A stretch of 64,000 nucleotides of DNA from Paucilactobacillus vaccinostercus DSM 20634 (GTDB lineage: Bacteria > Bacillota > Bacilli > Lactobacillales > Lactobacillaceae): contig NZ_AYYY01000063.1 in assembly GCF_001436295.1 (NCBI RefSeq), positions 199,210-263,209 on the forward strand, in the 5' to 3' direction. This document shows, piece by piece, positions 25,423 through 34,650 of this stretch. Each line of letters starts with the position of its first letter. The stretch's first letter is position 1. The notes below the pieces were generated by a model that was not told the DNA's origin, made no database searches, and saw nothing but the letters and a program-made list of their open reading frames with translations. A program made the position numbers and the translations under genes.

Positions 25423-28080
25423 ATGGCAAAAGAAACAGACATGTCGACCAAATATGATCCACAAGCCGTTGAATCAGGTCGTTACCAAGAATGGCTTGAT
25501 CAAGGACTATTTAAACCAAATGGTGATAAGAAAGCACATAAGTATTCAATCGTGATTCCGCCACCGAATGTCACTGGAAAACTCCATTTAGGACATGCTT
25601 GGGATACGACCTTGCAAGACATGATTATTCGCCAAAAGCGGATGCAAGGATTTGATACGCTCTGGTTACCCGGAATGGATCATGCTGGGATTGCCACCCA
25701 GGCTAAAGTTGAAGCACGGCTCCGTGATCAAGGAATTTCACGCTACGATCTTGGTCGTGAGAAGTTTGTTCAACAGGTATGGGATTGGAAGGATGAATAT
25801 GCAGATATTATCCACCAGCAATGGGCTAAGCTCGGATTATCATTGGACTACGATCGGGAACGCTTTACCCTTGATGAAGGCCTAAATAAGGCTGTACGGA
25901 AGGTGTTCGTTGATCTATACAATAAAGGACTCATTTATCGCGGTGAGTATATCATTAACTGGGACCCACAGGCACGGACTGCATTGTCTGATATTGAAGT
26001 TATTCATGAAGACGATAAAGGTGCCTTTTACCATGTTAAGTATCCTTTCACCGATGGTACCACATACAATGGCAAGGACTATATTGAAATCGCGACTACT
26101 CGTCCTGAAACGATGTTTGGGGATGTGGCAATTGCTGTGCACCCAAGTGACGAACGCTACAAGGCGTTAGTTGGTAAGAAAGTCATGGTGCCGTTAGTTA
26201 ACCGTGAAGCGGAAATTATCGCTGACGAATACGTTACACCAGATTTTGGAACCGGAATGGTTAAAATTACCCCTGCTCATGATCCTAATGACTTTAAAGT
26301 CGGTAATCGGCATAATTTGAAGCGCATTAACACGATGAACGAAGATGCCACCATGAATGCCAATGCTGGTAAATACGAAGGTATGGACCGGTTTGAAGCA
26401 CGTGAAGCCATTGTTCATGATCTACAAGAAGAAGGGTACATGCTAAAAATTGAACCAATCGTGCATTCGGTTGGTCACTCGGAACGGACTGGGGTTCAAG
26501 TTGAAGCCCGTTTGTCGACCCAGTGGTTTGTGAAGATGAAGCCGTTGGCAGAGGCATCACTTAAAAACCAGGATTCTGATGATCGAGTTGACTTTGTGCC
26601 GCCACGTTTTGAAAATACCTTTACATCTTGGATGGAAAATATCCATGATTGGGTTATTTCACGACAACTCTGGTGGGGACACCAAATTCCAGCGTGGTAT
26701 CACAAAGAAACTGGTGAAATCTATGTTGGCATGGAAGCTCCTGAAGACGCTGAAAATTGGGAACAGGATAGTGATGTTCTTGATACTTGGTTCTCAAGTG
26801 CACTATGGCCATTTTCAACGATGGGTTGGCCGGACACGGATAGTGCTGATTTTCAACGCTATTTCCCAACGGATACCTTAGTAACTGGTTATGATATTAT
26901 CTTCTTCTGGGTTGCCCGGATGATGTTCCAAAGTACCGAATTTACGGGACGGCGACCATTTAAGAATGTGTTGATTCACGGTTTAATTCGTGATGAACAA
27001 GGCCGGAAGATGAGCAAGTCATTAGGGAACGGAATTGACCCAATGGATGTGATTCAAAAATATGGTGCTGATGCATTGCGTTGGTTCCTGGCCACTGGCT
27101 CAACACCTGGACAAGATGTGCGCTTTAGTTACACCAAAATGGATGCGGCTTGGAATTTCATTAATAAGATTTGGAACGCAAGTCGTTACGTAATCATGAA
27201 CTTGGGTGAAATGGAAAAACCTGAGTTACCAGATCAAAGTAAGTGGGATTTGGCGGATCGCTATATCCTTAACCAATTAAATAATACGGTGAAGGAAGTT
27301 ACGCGCTTATTCGAGAAATTTGAGTTCGGTGAAGCTGGTCGTGCGCTATATAACTTTATTTGGAATGATTTCTGTGACTGGTATATCGAAATGTCGAAGG
27401 AAAAGCTGAATAGTGGTGACGCGCAACAACAAAGCGATACTCGTAATATTTTGGCTTATGTTCTTGATCAGACCTTAAAATTGATGCATCCAATCATGCC
27501 ATTTGTTACCGAAAAACTATGGTTAAGTATGCCGCACGATGGGGAATCACTCGTGACCGCACCATATCCGGTTGCTCATTCTGAATTAGAAGATGCCAGT
27601 GCATCGGAACAAATGGGACATTTAATCGAACTCATTAAGGCGGTACGAAATATCCGCAATGAAGCTGGGGCACCAATGGCAACGCCGGTGGATATGCTGA
27701 TTAAAGTTGATAATGAAGCGCTCGGGTCCATGTTTAGTGATAACAAGGAATATATCGATCGGTTCTGTCATCCACAAGAATTGACGATTGGAACGGCAAT
27801 TACGGCACCAAAATTAGCCTTAACAGGAATTATTACGGGCGCCGAGGTCTATATTCCAATGGCTGAATTAGTTGATTTGGACGAAGAAAAGGCTAAGTTG
27901 GCTAAAGAAATTGACAAGTTGAAACAAGAAGTGCAACGCTCAACCAAGAAGCTTGGAAACGAACGCTTTGTGGCCAATGCTCCTGAAGAAGTGGTTGCTG
28001 CAGAACGCGCAAAACAAGCCGAATGGGAACAGAAATTGAGTGCTACCCAAGAACGACTTGATTCGATTCAAAACGCATAA
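25423..28080 (+). CDS. valS: Valyl-tRNA synthetase
   Basis: An 885-residue class I synthetase that charges tRNA-Val and edits Thr-tRNA. The HIGH motif reads HLGH (55-58) in [21 protein letters not shown] is at 529-533. The CP1 editing domain (near 190-340), the anticodon domain and the C-terminal coiled coil (from about 815) are all present. The frame is open back to 25330 inside the T-box; ATG 25423 with AAAAGGAG is the start. It is followed by folC after a strong hairpin terminator. Confidence 0.97.
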   Translation: MAKETDMSTKYDPQAVESGRYQEWLDQGLFKPNGDKKAHKYSIVIPPPNVTGKLHLGHAWDTTLQDMIIRQKRMQGFDTLWLPGMDHAGIATQAKVEARLRDQGISRYDLGREKFVQQVWDWKDEYADIIHQQWAKLGLSLDYDRERFTLDEGLNKAVRKVFVDLYNKGLIYRGEYIINWDPQARTALSDIEVIHEDDKGAFYHVKYPFTDGTTYNGKDYIEIATTRPETMFGDVAIAVHPSDERYKALVGKKVMVPLVNREAEIIADEYVTPDFGTGMVKITPAHDPNDFKVGNRHNLKRINTMNEDATMNANAGKYEGMDRFEAREAIVHDLQEEGYMLKIEPIVHSVGHSERTGVQVEARLSTQWFVKMKPLAEASLKNQDSDDRVDFVPPRFENTFTSWMENIHDWVISRQLWWGHQIPAWYHKETGEIYVGMEAPEDAENWEQDSDVLDTWFSSALWPFSTMGWPDTDSADFQRYFPTDTLVTGYDIIFFWVARMMFQSTEFTGRRPFKNVLIHGLIRDEQGRKMSKSLGNGIDPMDVIQKYGADALRWFLATGSTPGQDVRFSYTKMDAAWNFINKIWNASRYVIMNLGEMEKPELPDQSKWDLADRYILNQLNNTVKEVTRLFEKFEFGEAGRALYNFIWNDFCDWYIEMSKEKLNSGDAQQQSDTRNILAYVLDQTLKLMHPIMPFVTEKLWLSMPHDGESLVTAPYPVAHSELEDASASEQMGHLIELIKAVRNIRNEAGAPMATPVDMLIKVDNEALGSMFSDNKEYIDRFCHPQELTIGTAITAPKLALTGIITGAEVYIPMAELVDLDEEKAKLAKEIDKLKQEVQRSTKKLGNERFVANAPEEVVAAERAKQAEWEQKLSATQERLDSIQNA

Positions 28081-28095
28081 AGTAGCGTCAGTGTT

Positions 28096-28144
28096 AAAGG
28101 ACGGAACAAAATTCTCTGGTGAGGGTTCGGTTCCGTCCTTTTGC
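28096..28144 (+). terminator. Terminator between valS and folC
   Basis: AAAGGACGGAAC (28096-28107) pairs perfectly over 12 bp with GTTCCGTCCTTT (28130-28141). The T tract is short, so some readthrough to folC is possible. Confidence 0.85.
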
Positions 28145-28171
28145 TGAATTGAGAGGATTTGAAGAGCACAT

Positions 28172-29488
28172 ATGGAGATTCAAAATTACGAACAAGCGCT
28201 GCAATTTATTCACGGGCGCACACAATTTAAAAAAATTCCGACATTGAAAAGAATGCGCCGATTGATGCAGGAACTGGGGGACCCCCAAAAGACACTGACC
28301 ATGATTCATGTTACTGGTACGAATGGGAAGGGCTCCACCGTGGCCTTTTTACGATCAATACTGATGGCGGCCGGTAATCATGTGGGCACGTTTACGTCAC
28401 CATTCATTACCAGATTTAATGAACGGATTAGTTTGGACAACCAGCCGATCGATGATCAAAACTTGGTGACATATACGCAGCGGGTCAAAACGGTCGTGGA
28501 TCATTTGGACCAAGTTTTGCCGGAAGGCGGCCCAACTGAGTTTGAAATTGTGACCGCAATTATGTTTTTATACTTTCGAGATGTTCATCCCGACGTGGTG
28601 ATTGTTGAAGTGGGAATTGGTGGTTTGTATGATTCAACCAATATCATTGTTCCTGCGGTGTCAGCCATTACAACAGTGGGTTATGATCATATGAATATTC
28701 TGGGCAACACTTTGACAGAGATTGCGACCCAAAAGGCCGGTATTATCAAGCCCAATGTACCAGTTGTGATCGGCCAATTGCCCAATGAGGCACTAACCGT
28801 TATCTCTGCGGATGCTCAACACAAAAATGCCACACTTATTCAACCCGAGGTCGATTATCAAGTAACCTTACTTGAGCATCAGGGACTAATGACTCAGCTT
28901 GAATTTAGTGATGCGCAGGTTGGCCGAGAAAAGCTTCAAATTAGTTTGTTTGGCGATTATCAGGTCCAAAATGCAGGCGTCGCCGTAGCGACTGTCATTG
29001 CATTTTGGAACCGTCAGTCAATTCCAGTGGACTGGAGTGCCATTCGACAGGGGGTAAAGACGACGCGCTGGCCTGGTCGGATGGAATTGGTCAATGAAAC
29101 GCCGGCTATTATTTTAGATGGTGCCCATAATTTACCAGCAATGAAGGCGTTACGGGCCACTATTGAGCACAACTTTAGCCAAAGAGATGTCTATTTATTG
29201 GTAGCGATGTTGGCCGATAAGCAGACGCATGAAATGATCGATGAGCTTCGTGCAATACCAGGGATTCATCTGGTATTGACAACATTTGCCGGTCCCAAAA
29301 AACAACGACCTGGTGCATCGATTGAACAATTAATTACTGATCGGCCAGATAAACGGCAAATTCAAACGGTACCAACTTGGCAAGATGGGGTGACGCAATT
29401 AGCGCACCAGTTATCCGGGGATGATATCCTGATTATTACGGGATCGTTGTATTTTATTTCGGATGTACGACATTATTTTAAGGATTAA
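28172..29488 (+). CDS. folC: Folylpolyglutamate synthase / dihydrofolate synthase
   Basis: A 438-residue Mur-ligase-family enzyme that adds glutamates to folates, retaining them in the cell and improving cofactor use. The P-loop GTNGKGST is at 49-56 and the TFTSPFITRFNERI block near 70-83 is typical. The LDGAHN motif of the C-terminal domain is at about 314-319. It starts at ATG 28172, with GAGAGGA upstream. The valS-folC order is the common Firmicute arrangement. Confidence 0.95.
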   Translation: MEIQNYEQALQFIHGRTQFKKIPTLKRMRRLMQELGDPQKTLTMIHVTGTNGKGSTVAFLRSILMAAGNHVGTFTSPFITRFNERISLDNQPIDDQNLVTYTQRVKTVVDHLDQVLPEGGPTEFEIVTAIMFLYFRDVHPDVVIVEVGIGGLYDSTNIIVPAVSAITTVGYDHMNILGNTLTEIATQKAGIIKPNVPVVIGQLPNEALTVISADAQHKNATLIQPEVDYQVTLLEHQGLMTQLEFSDAQVGREKLQISLFGDYQVQNAGVAVATVIAFWNRQSIPVDWSAIRQGVKTTRWPGRMELVNETPAIILDGAHNLPAMKALRATIEHNFSQRDVYLLVAMLADKQTHEMIDELRAIPGIHLVLTTFAGPKKQRPGASIEQLITDRPDKRQIQTVPTWQDGVTQLAHQLSGDDILIITGSLYFISDVRHYFKD

Positions 29489-29532
29489 CTTCGTTTTTCC
29501 CGTATTTTAATTGTGTATGGGGAGGATGAACG

Positions 29533-30168
29533 ATGAATAATAATGAGCAAGTAGGCACCGCATTGAGTGATCAGGAACTAATCACATCTTTTTTTCAAAA
29601 ATTAAATCCAAAACAGGCACCGGAACTTAGTCAGCAATTTCGAACGGCTTTTCCATCATTGAGTGAATTTAAAGGGGCTAGTCAACAGCAGCGTCTAGAT
29701 CTAGTTAATTCGGGTGTTGAAGAATTACAGTTGATGCTGATTGGGATTGAACTCGGCCGGCGAGTCGCTCGTAGTTCCCGACCAGTACTGGGAAAAATTT
29801 TTTCTAGTCGTCAAATTGGGCAGATTCTGATTGATGAATTTCAGGACGATTTTCAAGAAAATTTATGTTTAATTTGTTTGGATGTGAAACATCGTATCTT
29901 GCGTCAACAGGTGGTTTTTCGTGGAACCCTAACAACTTGTCCCGTGCATCCACGGGAGATCTTTTCGATTGCCATTGACTGTCATGCGGAATCAATTGTC
30001 GTGGCGCACAATCATCCCAGCGGTGTGACGGAACCCTCTGAAAATGATATTGCGTTTACCAAACGGCTGAATCAGTGCGGCCAGCTGTTGGGGGTTACAT
30101 TACTGGATAGTTTTGTGATTGGGCAGAACGATTATTTGAGCATGCGAGAAGCACAATTAATGGATTAA
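29533..30168 (+). CDS. radC: RadC-family JAB/MPN protein
   Basis: A 211-residue protein with a C-terminal JAMM metal site: H159 and H161 in HNHPSG, and D172. The N-terminal 90 residues are helical; the helix-hairpin-helix part typical of RadC is poorly conserved. The original DNA-repair claim for RadC in E. coli was withdrawn, and the biochemical function is unsettled. ATG 29533 has GGGGAGGATGAACG upstream. It precedes mreB as in B. subtilis, but no maf gene lies between folC and radC. Confidence 0.88.
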   Translation: MNNNEQVGTALSDQELITSFFQKLNPKQAPELSQQFRTAFPSLSEFKGASQQQRLDLVNSGVEELQLMLIGIELGRRVARSSRPVLGKIFSSRQIGQILIDEFQDDFQENLCLICLDVKHRILRQQVVFRGTLTTCPVHPREIFSIAIDCHAESIVVAHNHPSGVTEPSENDIAFTKRLNQCGQLLGVTLLDSFVIGQNDYLSMREAQLMD

Positions 30169-30245
30169 ATGTAAATAATTCATTAAGTTACGTGACAATC
30201 ATTTTGAAAAAGTTTCATTTGCTGTATTGTGTGTAAGAAAGGTAT

Positions 30246-30274
30246 ATCACAGCGTGGTGACACTATGTTATAAT
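30246..30274 (+). promoter_or_regulatory. mreB promoter candidate
   Basis: TATAAT (30269-30274) preceded by TGT forms an extended -10. ATCACA at 30246-30251 is a weak -35 at 17 bases. Confidence 0.65.
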
Positions 30275-30328
30275 ACTAATATTATTGTGAGAATTTAACA
30301 GATTGAAATGATGAAGGGAAGAAACAAC

Positions 30329-31333
30329 GTGCTTGGAATCGGAACTAAAAACATTGGCATCGATTTAGGAACTGCCAATACGATTGTGTACATTGATGGT
30401 AAGGGAATTGTTTTACGCGAACCGTCAGTTGTTGCCAAAAATACGAAAACTGGAGAGGTCATCTCGGTTGGGGAAGCTGCGCGTGAAATGATCGGCCGTA
30501 CGCCATCAAGCATTGTCGCAATTCGACCGATGAAAGACGGTGTCATTGCCGACTATGATACAACGGTTGCAATGATGAAATACTATATCGAAAAAGCGCT
30601 TGGTAAAAACAGTGGTAAGCCATACGTGATGGTTTGTGTCCCGAGTGGGGTTACCGAAGTTGAAAAGCGTGCTGTCATTGATGCTACTCGCGTTGCGGGT
30701 GCCCGTGATGCGTATGTGATTGAAGAACCATTTGCTGCTGCAATTGGTGCGGGGCTGCCAGTGATGGATCCAACCGGTAGTATGGTTGTTGATATTGGTG
30801 GTGGTACAACTGATGTCGCTACAATTTCACTTGGTGGGATTGTTTCGAGTCGTTCAATTCGTATGGCTGGTGACAAGATGGACGAAGCGATCATGTCATA
30901 CGTTCGCCAACACATGAATTTGATGATCGGTGAAAGAACTGCTGAAAAATTGAAGTGGGATGCAGGTTCTGCTTCAATTGATGAAGCTGACGATATGGGC
31001 AGTACTGAAATTCGGGGACGGGATTTGGTAACTGGGTTACCAAAGACTGTTGAAGTTTCGGCCGTCGATGTGTCAACTGCCTTACAAGATGTTGTCTCAG
31101 AAATTATTACCGCCATCAAGGAAACTTTGGAGGAGACTTCACCAGAAATCGCCGCTGATGTGATTGATCACGGTATCGTGCTTACGGGTGGTGGTGCTTT
31201 ATTGAAGCATTTGCCAGAAGTCATTGCCGACGAAACCAAAGTGCCAGTATTCATTGCTTCAGAACCATTGGATTGTGTTGCAATCGGGACTGGTGAGTCG
31301 TTGAAGAGTATCGACGTAATGAAGAAAAAGTAA
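30329..31333 (+). CDS. mreB: Rod shape-determining protein MreB
   Basis: A 334-residue bacterial actin that orients the elongation machinery (MreC, MreD, RodA, PBPs) along the membrane. Actin-fold motifs are [10 protein letters not shown] (phosphate 1), [12 protein letters not shown] (phosphate 2, near 153-164) and LTGGGALL (near 289-296). A start at 30308 is possible, but GAAGGGAAG positioned before GTG 30329 gives the usual short N-terminus ([11 protein letters not shown]), so that start is chosen. A strong hairpin separates it from mreC. Confidence 0.95.
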   Translation: MLGIGTKNIGIDLGTANTIVYIDGKGIVLREPSVVAKNTKTGEVISVGEAAREMIGRTPSSIVAIRPMKDGVIADYDTTVAMMKYYIEKALGKNSGKPYVMVCVPSGVTEVEKRAVIDATRVAGARDAYVIEEPFAAAIGAGLPVMDPTGSMVVDIGGGTTDVATISLGGIVSSRSIRMAGDKMDEAIMSYVRQHMNLMIGERTAEKLKWDAGSASIDEADDMGSTEIRGRDLVTGLPKTVEVSAVDVSTALQDVVSEIITAIKETLEETSPEIAADVIDHGIVLTGGGALLKHLPEVIADETKVPVFIASEPLDCVAIGTGESLKSIDVMKKK

Positions 31334-31383
31334 TTCCGGGTGGATATTAGCCGTAAGGCTCACATTTAAATGAGTTTTCAGGG

Positions 31384-31423
31384 ACGGGGTTGGTCACAAA
31401 ACTAATGTTTTGTCCAACCCCGT
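31384..31423 (+). terminator. Strong hairpin between mreB and mreC (weak terminator or attenuator)
   Basis: ACGGGGTTGG (31384-31393) with CCAACCCCGT (31414-31423), plus inner ACAAAAC/GTTTTGT, make 17 bp with a two-base bulge. Only TTGATTTAA follows, so termination is probably partial; RNA processing is an alternative. Confidence 0.55.
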
Positions 31424-31456
31424 TGATTTAATCCACAATTTCATTGGAGGATAATA

Positions 31457-32308
31457 ATGCGCAAGTTTTTTTCGAATCAGCGTTTAGTGATGATTGTTGT
31501 AATCTTGGTACTGTGTTTTGGACTGATGGGTGGTTCCGTCGCGTTGCGGAATCGACGGTCTACACCGCCATTGATTCAACAGTTTGGTAACGATATTGTT
31601 GGGTTTACCAGCACGGTTGTCGCTTATCCAGTGAACGCCTTTCAATCAGGAGTCAATTCTTTGTCGGAATTGACGAATGCTTATCAAGAAAACAGATTAT
31701 TAAAGAAACAGGTAACGGAACTCGCTCAAGTTAAGGTACGTAACCAGACTTTAACTGAAGAAAATAAGCAGTTGAAGAAAGAATTAAAGCTGAACCATTC
31801 ATTAACTGATTACACAACAGTGACAGCTTCGGTTATGACACGGACGCCATCATCTTGGCAAAACCAACTGATTATCAATAAAGGGGAAACATCTGGTGTG
31901 ACTAAGAACATGCCAGTGTTATCTGGCTCTGGTTTAGTTGGCCGAATCTCCGAAGTTAATAAGACCAATAGTAAAGTTGAATTGTTGAGTGACAGTAATG
32001 AGGCTTCAAACCGGTTTGCAATTCAGATTTCAAATAAGAGTGGTAAAACGGTGAATGGTATTATTACCGGGTATCAAAAATCAACTGGATTACTCTTGAT
32101 GGGTCATGTGACTTCAAAAGTGAAGGTTACTAAGGGCACCAAAGTCATTACTAGCGGAATGGGCGGTGTAACGCCGAAGGGACTTTACGTTGGAAAGGTC
32201 GCTAAGGTTAGTGAAGATGACTACGGCTTAGCTAAAAAGATTTATATTAAACCAGCCACCAACTTTAACAATATTAATATTGTGACGGTTGCTGAACTTG
32301 ATTCATAG
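31457..32308 (+). CDS. mreC: Rod shape-determining protein MreC
   Basis: A 283-residue extracytoplasmic scaffold of the elongasome. It has one membrane segment (near 9-27), a coiled coil (near 65-105, QENRLLKKQVTELAQVKVRNQ) and a C-terminal double beta-barrel domain with VTASVMTRTPSSWQNQLIINKG and MPVLSGSGLVGRI. ATG 31457 has TTGGAGG. It is 11 bases upstream of mreD. Confidence 0.95.
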   Translation: MRKFFSNQRLVMIVVILVLCFGLMGGSVALRNRRSTPPLIQQFGNDIVGFTSTVVAYPVNAFQSGVNSLSELTNAYQENRLLKKQVTELAQVKVRNQTLTEENKQLKKELKLNHSLTDYTTVTASVMTRTPSSWQNQLIINKGETSGVTKNMPVLSGSGLVGRISEVNKTNSKVELLSDSNEASNRFAIQISNKSGKTVNGIITGYQKSTGLLLMGHVTSKVKVTKGTKVITSGMGGVTPKGLYVGKVAKVSEDDYGLAKKIYIKPATNFNNINIVTVAELDS

Positions 32309-32319
32309 AGGTAATTTGA

Positions 32320-32856
32320 ATGTATAGATTATCAAAATTGAAATATGTTTTTCCAATTGGTTTATTGATCGCCTTTTTCTTGGATGGGGCATTGAGCAAC
32401 GTGTTTAGTGGTGCGTTTTTTAGCTACCCATATTCGATGGTCAGTCATTTGGTGCTGTTATGGCTGGTACTGGGATATTTCTTTGAAAATGAGGTTCAAA
32501 TTCCACTGACTGGATTTGCTGTGGTGACGGGAATCGCGTTTGATTTATACTATTCCGGTATTTTGGGTCTGTTCATGGTTTTATTTCCATTAATCATTGG
32601 ATTGACTCGGGCAATTGGCAAATATTTCTCACCTACGTTTTTAACCGCGATTATGATTTATTTTATTGATTTAGCGGTTTTTGAATTTGCGAATTATTTG
32701 GCTTATATGATTATTGGAATTGCACATGCCAGTTTCAGCAGTTTTCTGTTGTACACACTAGCGCCAACGTTAGCACTGAATTTAGTGTACTTCGTTGTGT
32801 TATATTTCCCCATTTCATTGCTATATGCCCACTACAATGTTGAGCCACGCTCATGA
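32320..32856 (+). CDS. mreD: Rod shape-determining protein MreD
   Basis: A 178-residue membrane protein with five or six hydrophobic segments covering nearly its whole length, as expected for MreD, the least conserved elongasome member. The call rests on hydropathy, length and position after mreC. ATG 32320 has AGAGGTAA. The next gene is an amino-acid transporter; minCD, which follow mreD in Bacillus and some lactobacilli, are absent. Confidence 0.9.
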   Translation: MYRLSKLKYVFPIGLLIAFFLDGALSNVFSGAFFSYPYSMVSHLVLLWLVLGYFFENEVQIPLTGFAVVTGIAFDLYYSGILGLFMVLFPLIIGLTRAIGKYFSPTFLTAIMIYFIDLAVFEFANYLAYMIIGIAHASFSSFLLYTLAPTLALNLVYFVVLYFPISLLYAHYNVEPRS

Positions 32857-32873
32857 AATTTTAATATTAGTGA

Positions 32874-32902
32874 TTGACAATTAATTTATGCTGTATTACG
32901 AT
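32874..32902 (+). promoter_or_regulatory. Promoter of the His T-box transcript
   Basis: TTGACA (32874-32879) and TACGAT (32897-32902) are 17 bases apart, about 20 bases ahead of Stem I. Confidence 0.82.
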
Positions 32903-32919
32903 AGTACCCGATAATAAAA

Positions 32920-33170
32920 AACGGTGAACAGAATAGTACGATAGTCAGACGGTTAAAGAGAGTTTTCGATGCTGAGAAGAAAGCACGGTTGCTATTGGAA
33001 TCACATCTGTGAGTTGATTTTCTGAAATTAGTAGGAGAATCCGGGGAGTCCCGTTACCACGTTGAGTTTGTTAATAAACTTATTAAGGTTAAGTTCGCGA
33101 GAACTTAACAACGTTGAGGTGGAACCGCGGATGTCGCCCTCACAGCCCTAGTGGTTGTGGGGGCGTTTTT
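32920..33170 (+). ncRNA. T-box riboswitch, histidine-specific (unit 1)
   Basis: Stem I carries AGAGAG...GATGCTGAGAAGAAAG (32957-32983). The specifier loop reads GAAT-CAC-A with the His codon at 33002-33004, closed below by ACAG/CTGT (32928-32931 with 33007-33010). Stem III is TTAAGTTC/GAACTTAA (33089-33108). The antiterminator GAGG-TGGAACC-GCG (33116-33129) pairs with CGCCCTC, which is also the left arm of the terminator at 33135-33166. The codon sits 17-19 bases after the distal loop, as in the Met and Val T-boxes here, supporting His. Confidence 0.9.
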
Positions 33171-33173
33171 TAT
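33135..33173 (+). terminator. Terminator of His T-box unit 1
   Basis: CGCCCTCACAG (33135-33145) pairs with TTGTGGGGGCG, followed by six T residues. Confidence 0.88.
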
Positions 33174-33187
33174 TAATAAACTCAATG

Positions 33188-33272
33188 AGGTCTTTGCTGT
33201 GAAGTAGGGACAAACAGAGGTGGAACCACGATAATGCGTCCTCTTGAGTGAATAACTCAAGGACGCTTTTTG
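33188..33272 (+). ncRNA. Second T-box expression platform without Stem I (unit 2)
   Basis: Directly after the first terminator a second antiterminator GAGG-TGGAACC-ACG (33217-33230) can pair with CGTCCTC. It competes with a terminator GCGTCC...TTGAG / CTCAA...GGACGC (33236-33267) and a T run. Only about 45 bases separate it from unit 1, too few for Stem I, so it has no codon reader of its own. It may make a second check for the same uncharged tRNA-His. Confidence 0.85.
33236..33272 (+). terminator. Terminator of His T-box unit 2
   Basis: GCGTCC and TTGAG pair with CTCAA and GGACGC around a TC bulge, followed by five T residues and TG. Confidence 0.87.
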
Positions 33273-33315
33273 TTTGCTATTAATTAGACTAATTCATTAA
33301 CTGGGAGGTTAACTC

Positions 33316-33963
33316 ATGTCATTAAGTTATATATCCGAAATTTTACCCTCATTATTTCAGGGCGCTAGTTTAACACTTCAGCTATTTTTCTGGACATTAA
33401 TTGGATCGTTGCCATTAGGGATTGTCGTCAGTTTAGGACTGACTTCGAATATTAAACCAATTCGTTGGGTGTTAGATTTTTATGTTTGGTTGATGCGTGG
33501 CACACCACTATTGCTCCAATTGATTTTTGTTTTCTACGGACTACCAATTATCGGGGTTGTGTTCCATCGTTATGATGCGGCGGTATTTGCATTTATTTTG
33601 AACTATGGTGCTTACTTCGCGGAAATTTTCCGTGGTGGGTTACAGTCAATTGATAACGGCCAGTACGAAAGTGCTCGCGTATTACGGTTAAGCTATTGGC
33701 AAACGATACGTAAAATTGTGATTCCTCAAGTGGTTAAGATTGTGTTGCCATCAGTGGGAAACGAGGTTATCAACCTTGTTAAGGATTCATCGTTGGTCTA
33801 CGTCATTGGGTTAGGTGACCTGTTACGAGCTGGTAATGTGGCTACTTCTCGTGATGTGACGTTGGTTCCGCTACTACTAGTCGGAATAATTTATCTGATT
33901 CTGGTCGGGATCTGCACGTATCTATTACACAAGGTCGAACAACGATATTCATACTATAAATAA
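33316..33963 (+). CDS. Amino-acid ABC transporter permease, probably histidine
   Basis: A 215-residue HisM/GlnP-type permease with about five membrane segments. The family motif RGTPLLLQL (near 59-67) and the EAA loop (GQYESARVLRLSYWQTIRKIVIPQ, near 115-138) are preserved. ATG 33316 has GGGAGG. It leads a permease-ATPase-binding protein operon behind a His-specific tandem T-box, so the substrate is most likely histidine; the predicted HisXYZ transporters of lactobacilli have this arrangement. By sequence alone it would be called polar or glutamine-type. Confidence 0.88.
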   Translation: MSLSYISEILPSLFQGASLTLQLFFWTLIGSLPLGIVVSLGLTSNIKPIRWVLDFYVWLMRGTPLLLQLIFVFYGLPIIGVVFHRYDAAVFAFILNYGAYFAEIFRGGLQSIDNGQYESARVLRLSYWQTIRKIVIPQVVKIVLPSVGNEVINLVKDSSLVYVIGLGDLLRAGNVATSRDVTLVPLLLVGIIYLILVGICTYLLHKVEQRYSYYK

Positions 33964-33978
33964 ACGGAGGATCCGAAT

Positions 33979-34629
33979 ATGTTAGAGATTAAGAATTTAA
34001 AAAAGAGTTTCAGCGGCCGAGTAATCTTGGACAACATGAATGTGACGGTTAAGGATCGCGAAGTTTTGAGTATTGTTGGGCCTTCAGGGGCTGGAAAAAC
34101 AACCTTGCTACGATGCATTACTGGATTGGAAAAAGCAGATTCAGGCGAATTTTTAATTGATGGTCAATCATTCAACCCACAAGGAACGGATACGTCAGAC
34201 AGTGTTATCGGTGTTGTGTTTCAAGATTTTAATCTTTTTCCGCACTTATCTGTATTTGATAACATTACGTTGGCACCAACTATGGTTTTAAAAAAGGACA
34301 AGAATGAAGCCAAGGCGGAAGCTGAGAATTTGCTGGCTGAACTCGGACTCAAGGGAAAAGGCGATCTCTATCCCTTCCAATTGTCTGGTGGACAAAAGCA
34401 ACGTGTCGCGATTGCACGGGCGTTGGCAATGCATCCGAAGATTCTGTGCTACGATGAACCAACCTCGGCGCTTGATCCAAATTTACGTCGGGAAGTTGAA
34501 AAATTAATCTTAGGATTAAAACAAGATGGCATGACACAGCTTGTTGTGACGCATGATATGGAATTTGCTAAAAATATTGCGGATGATATCTTAGAGGTTA
34601 GTTCGCTGGATAAGTTGAACCAAAAATAA
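33979..34629 (+). CDS. Amino-acid ABC transporter ATP-binding protein, probably histidine
   Basis: A 216-residue ATPase of the polar amino acid (HisP/GlnQ) class. Walker A GPSGAGKTT is at 34-42, LSGGQ at 135-139 and Walker B ILCYDEPTSALD at 155-166. It is about 25 residues shorter than the usual 240, with a reduced C-terminus, but all catalytic motifs remain. It starts 15 bases after the permease with CGGAGG. The His T-box upstream controls it. Confidence 0.9.
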   Translation: MLEIKNLKKSFSGRVILDNMNVTVKDREVLSIVGPSGAGKTTLLRCITGLEKADSGEFLIDGQSFNPQGTDTSDSVIGVVFQDFNLFPHLSVFDNITLAPTMVLKKDKNEAKAEAENLLAELGLKGKGDLYPFQLSGGQKQRVAIARALAMHPKILCYDEPTSALDPNLRREVEKLILGLKQDGMTQLVVTHDMEFAKNIADDILEVSSLDKLNQK

Positions 34630-34650
34630 GCGCAATTAGGAGGAGAGAAA

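Noticed and set aside
30583..31119. 178-codon open frame on the minus strand inside mreB
   Set aside because: Low-complexity Ser/Thr/Ile protein antisense to a strongly conserved gene; codon-bias shadow.
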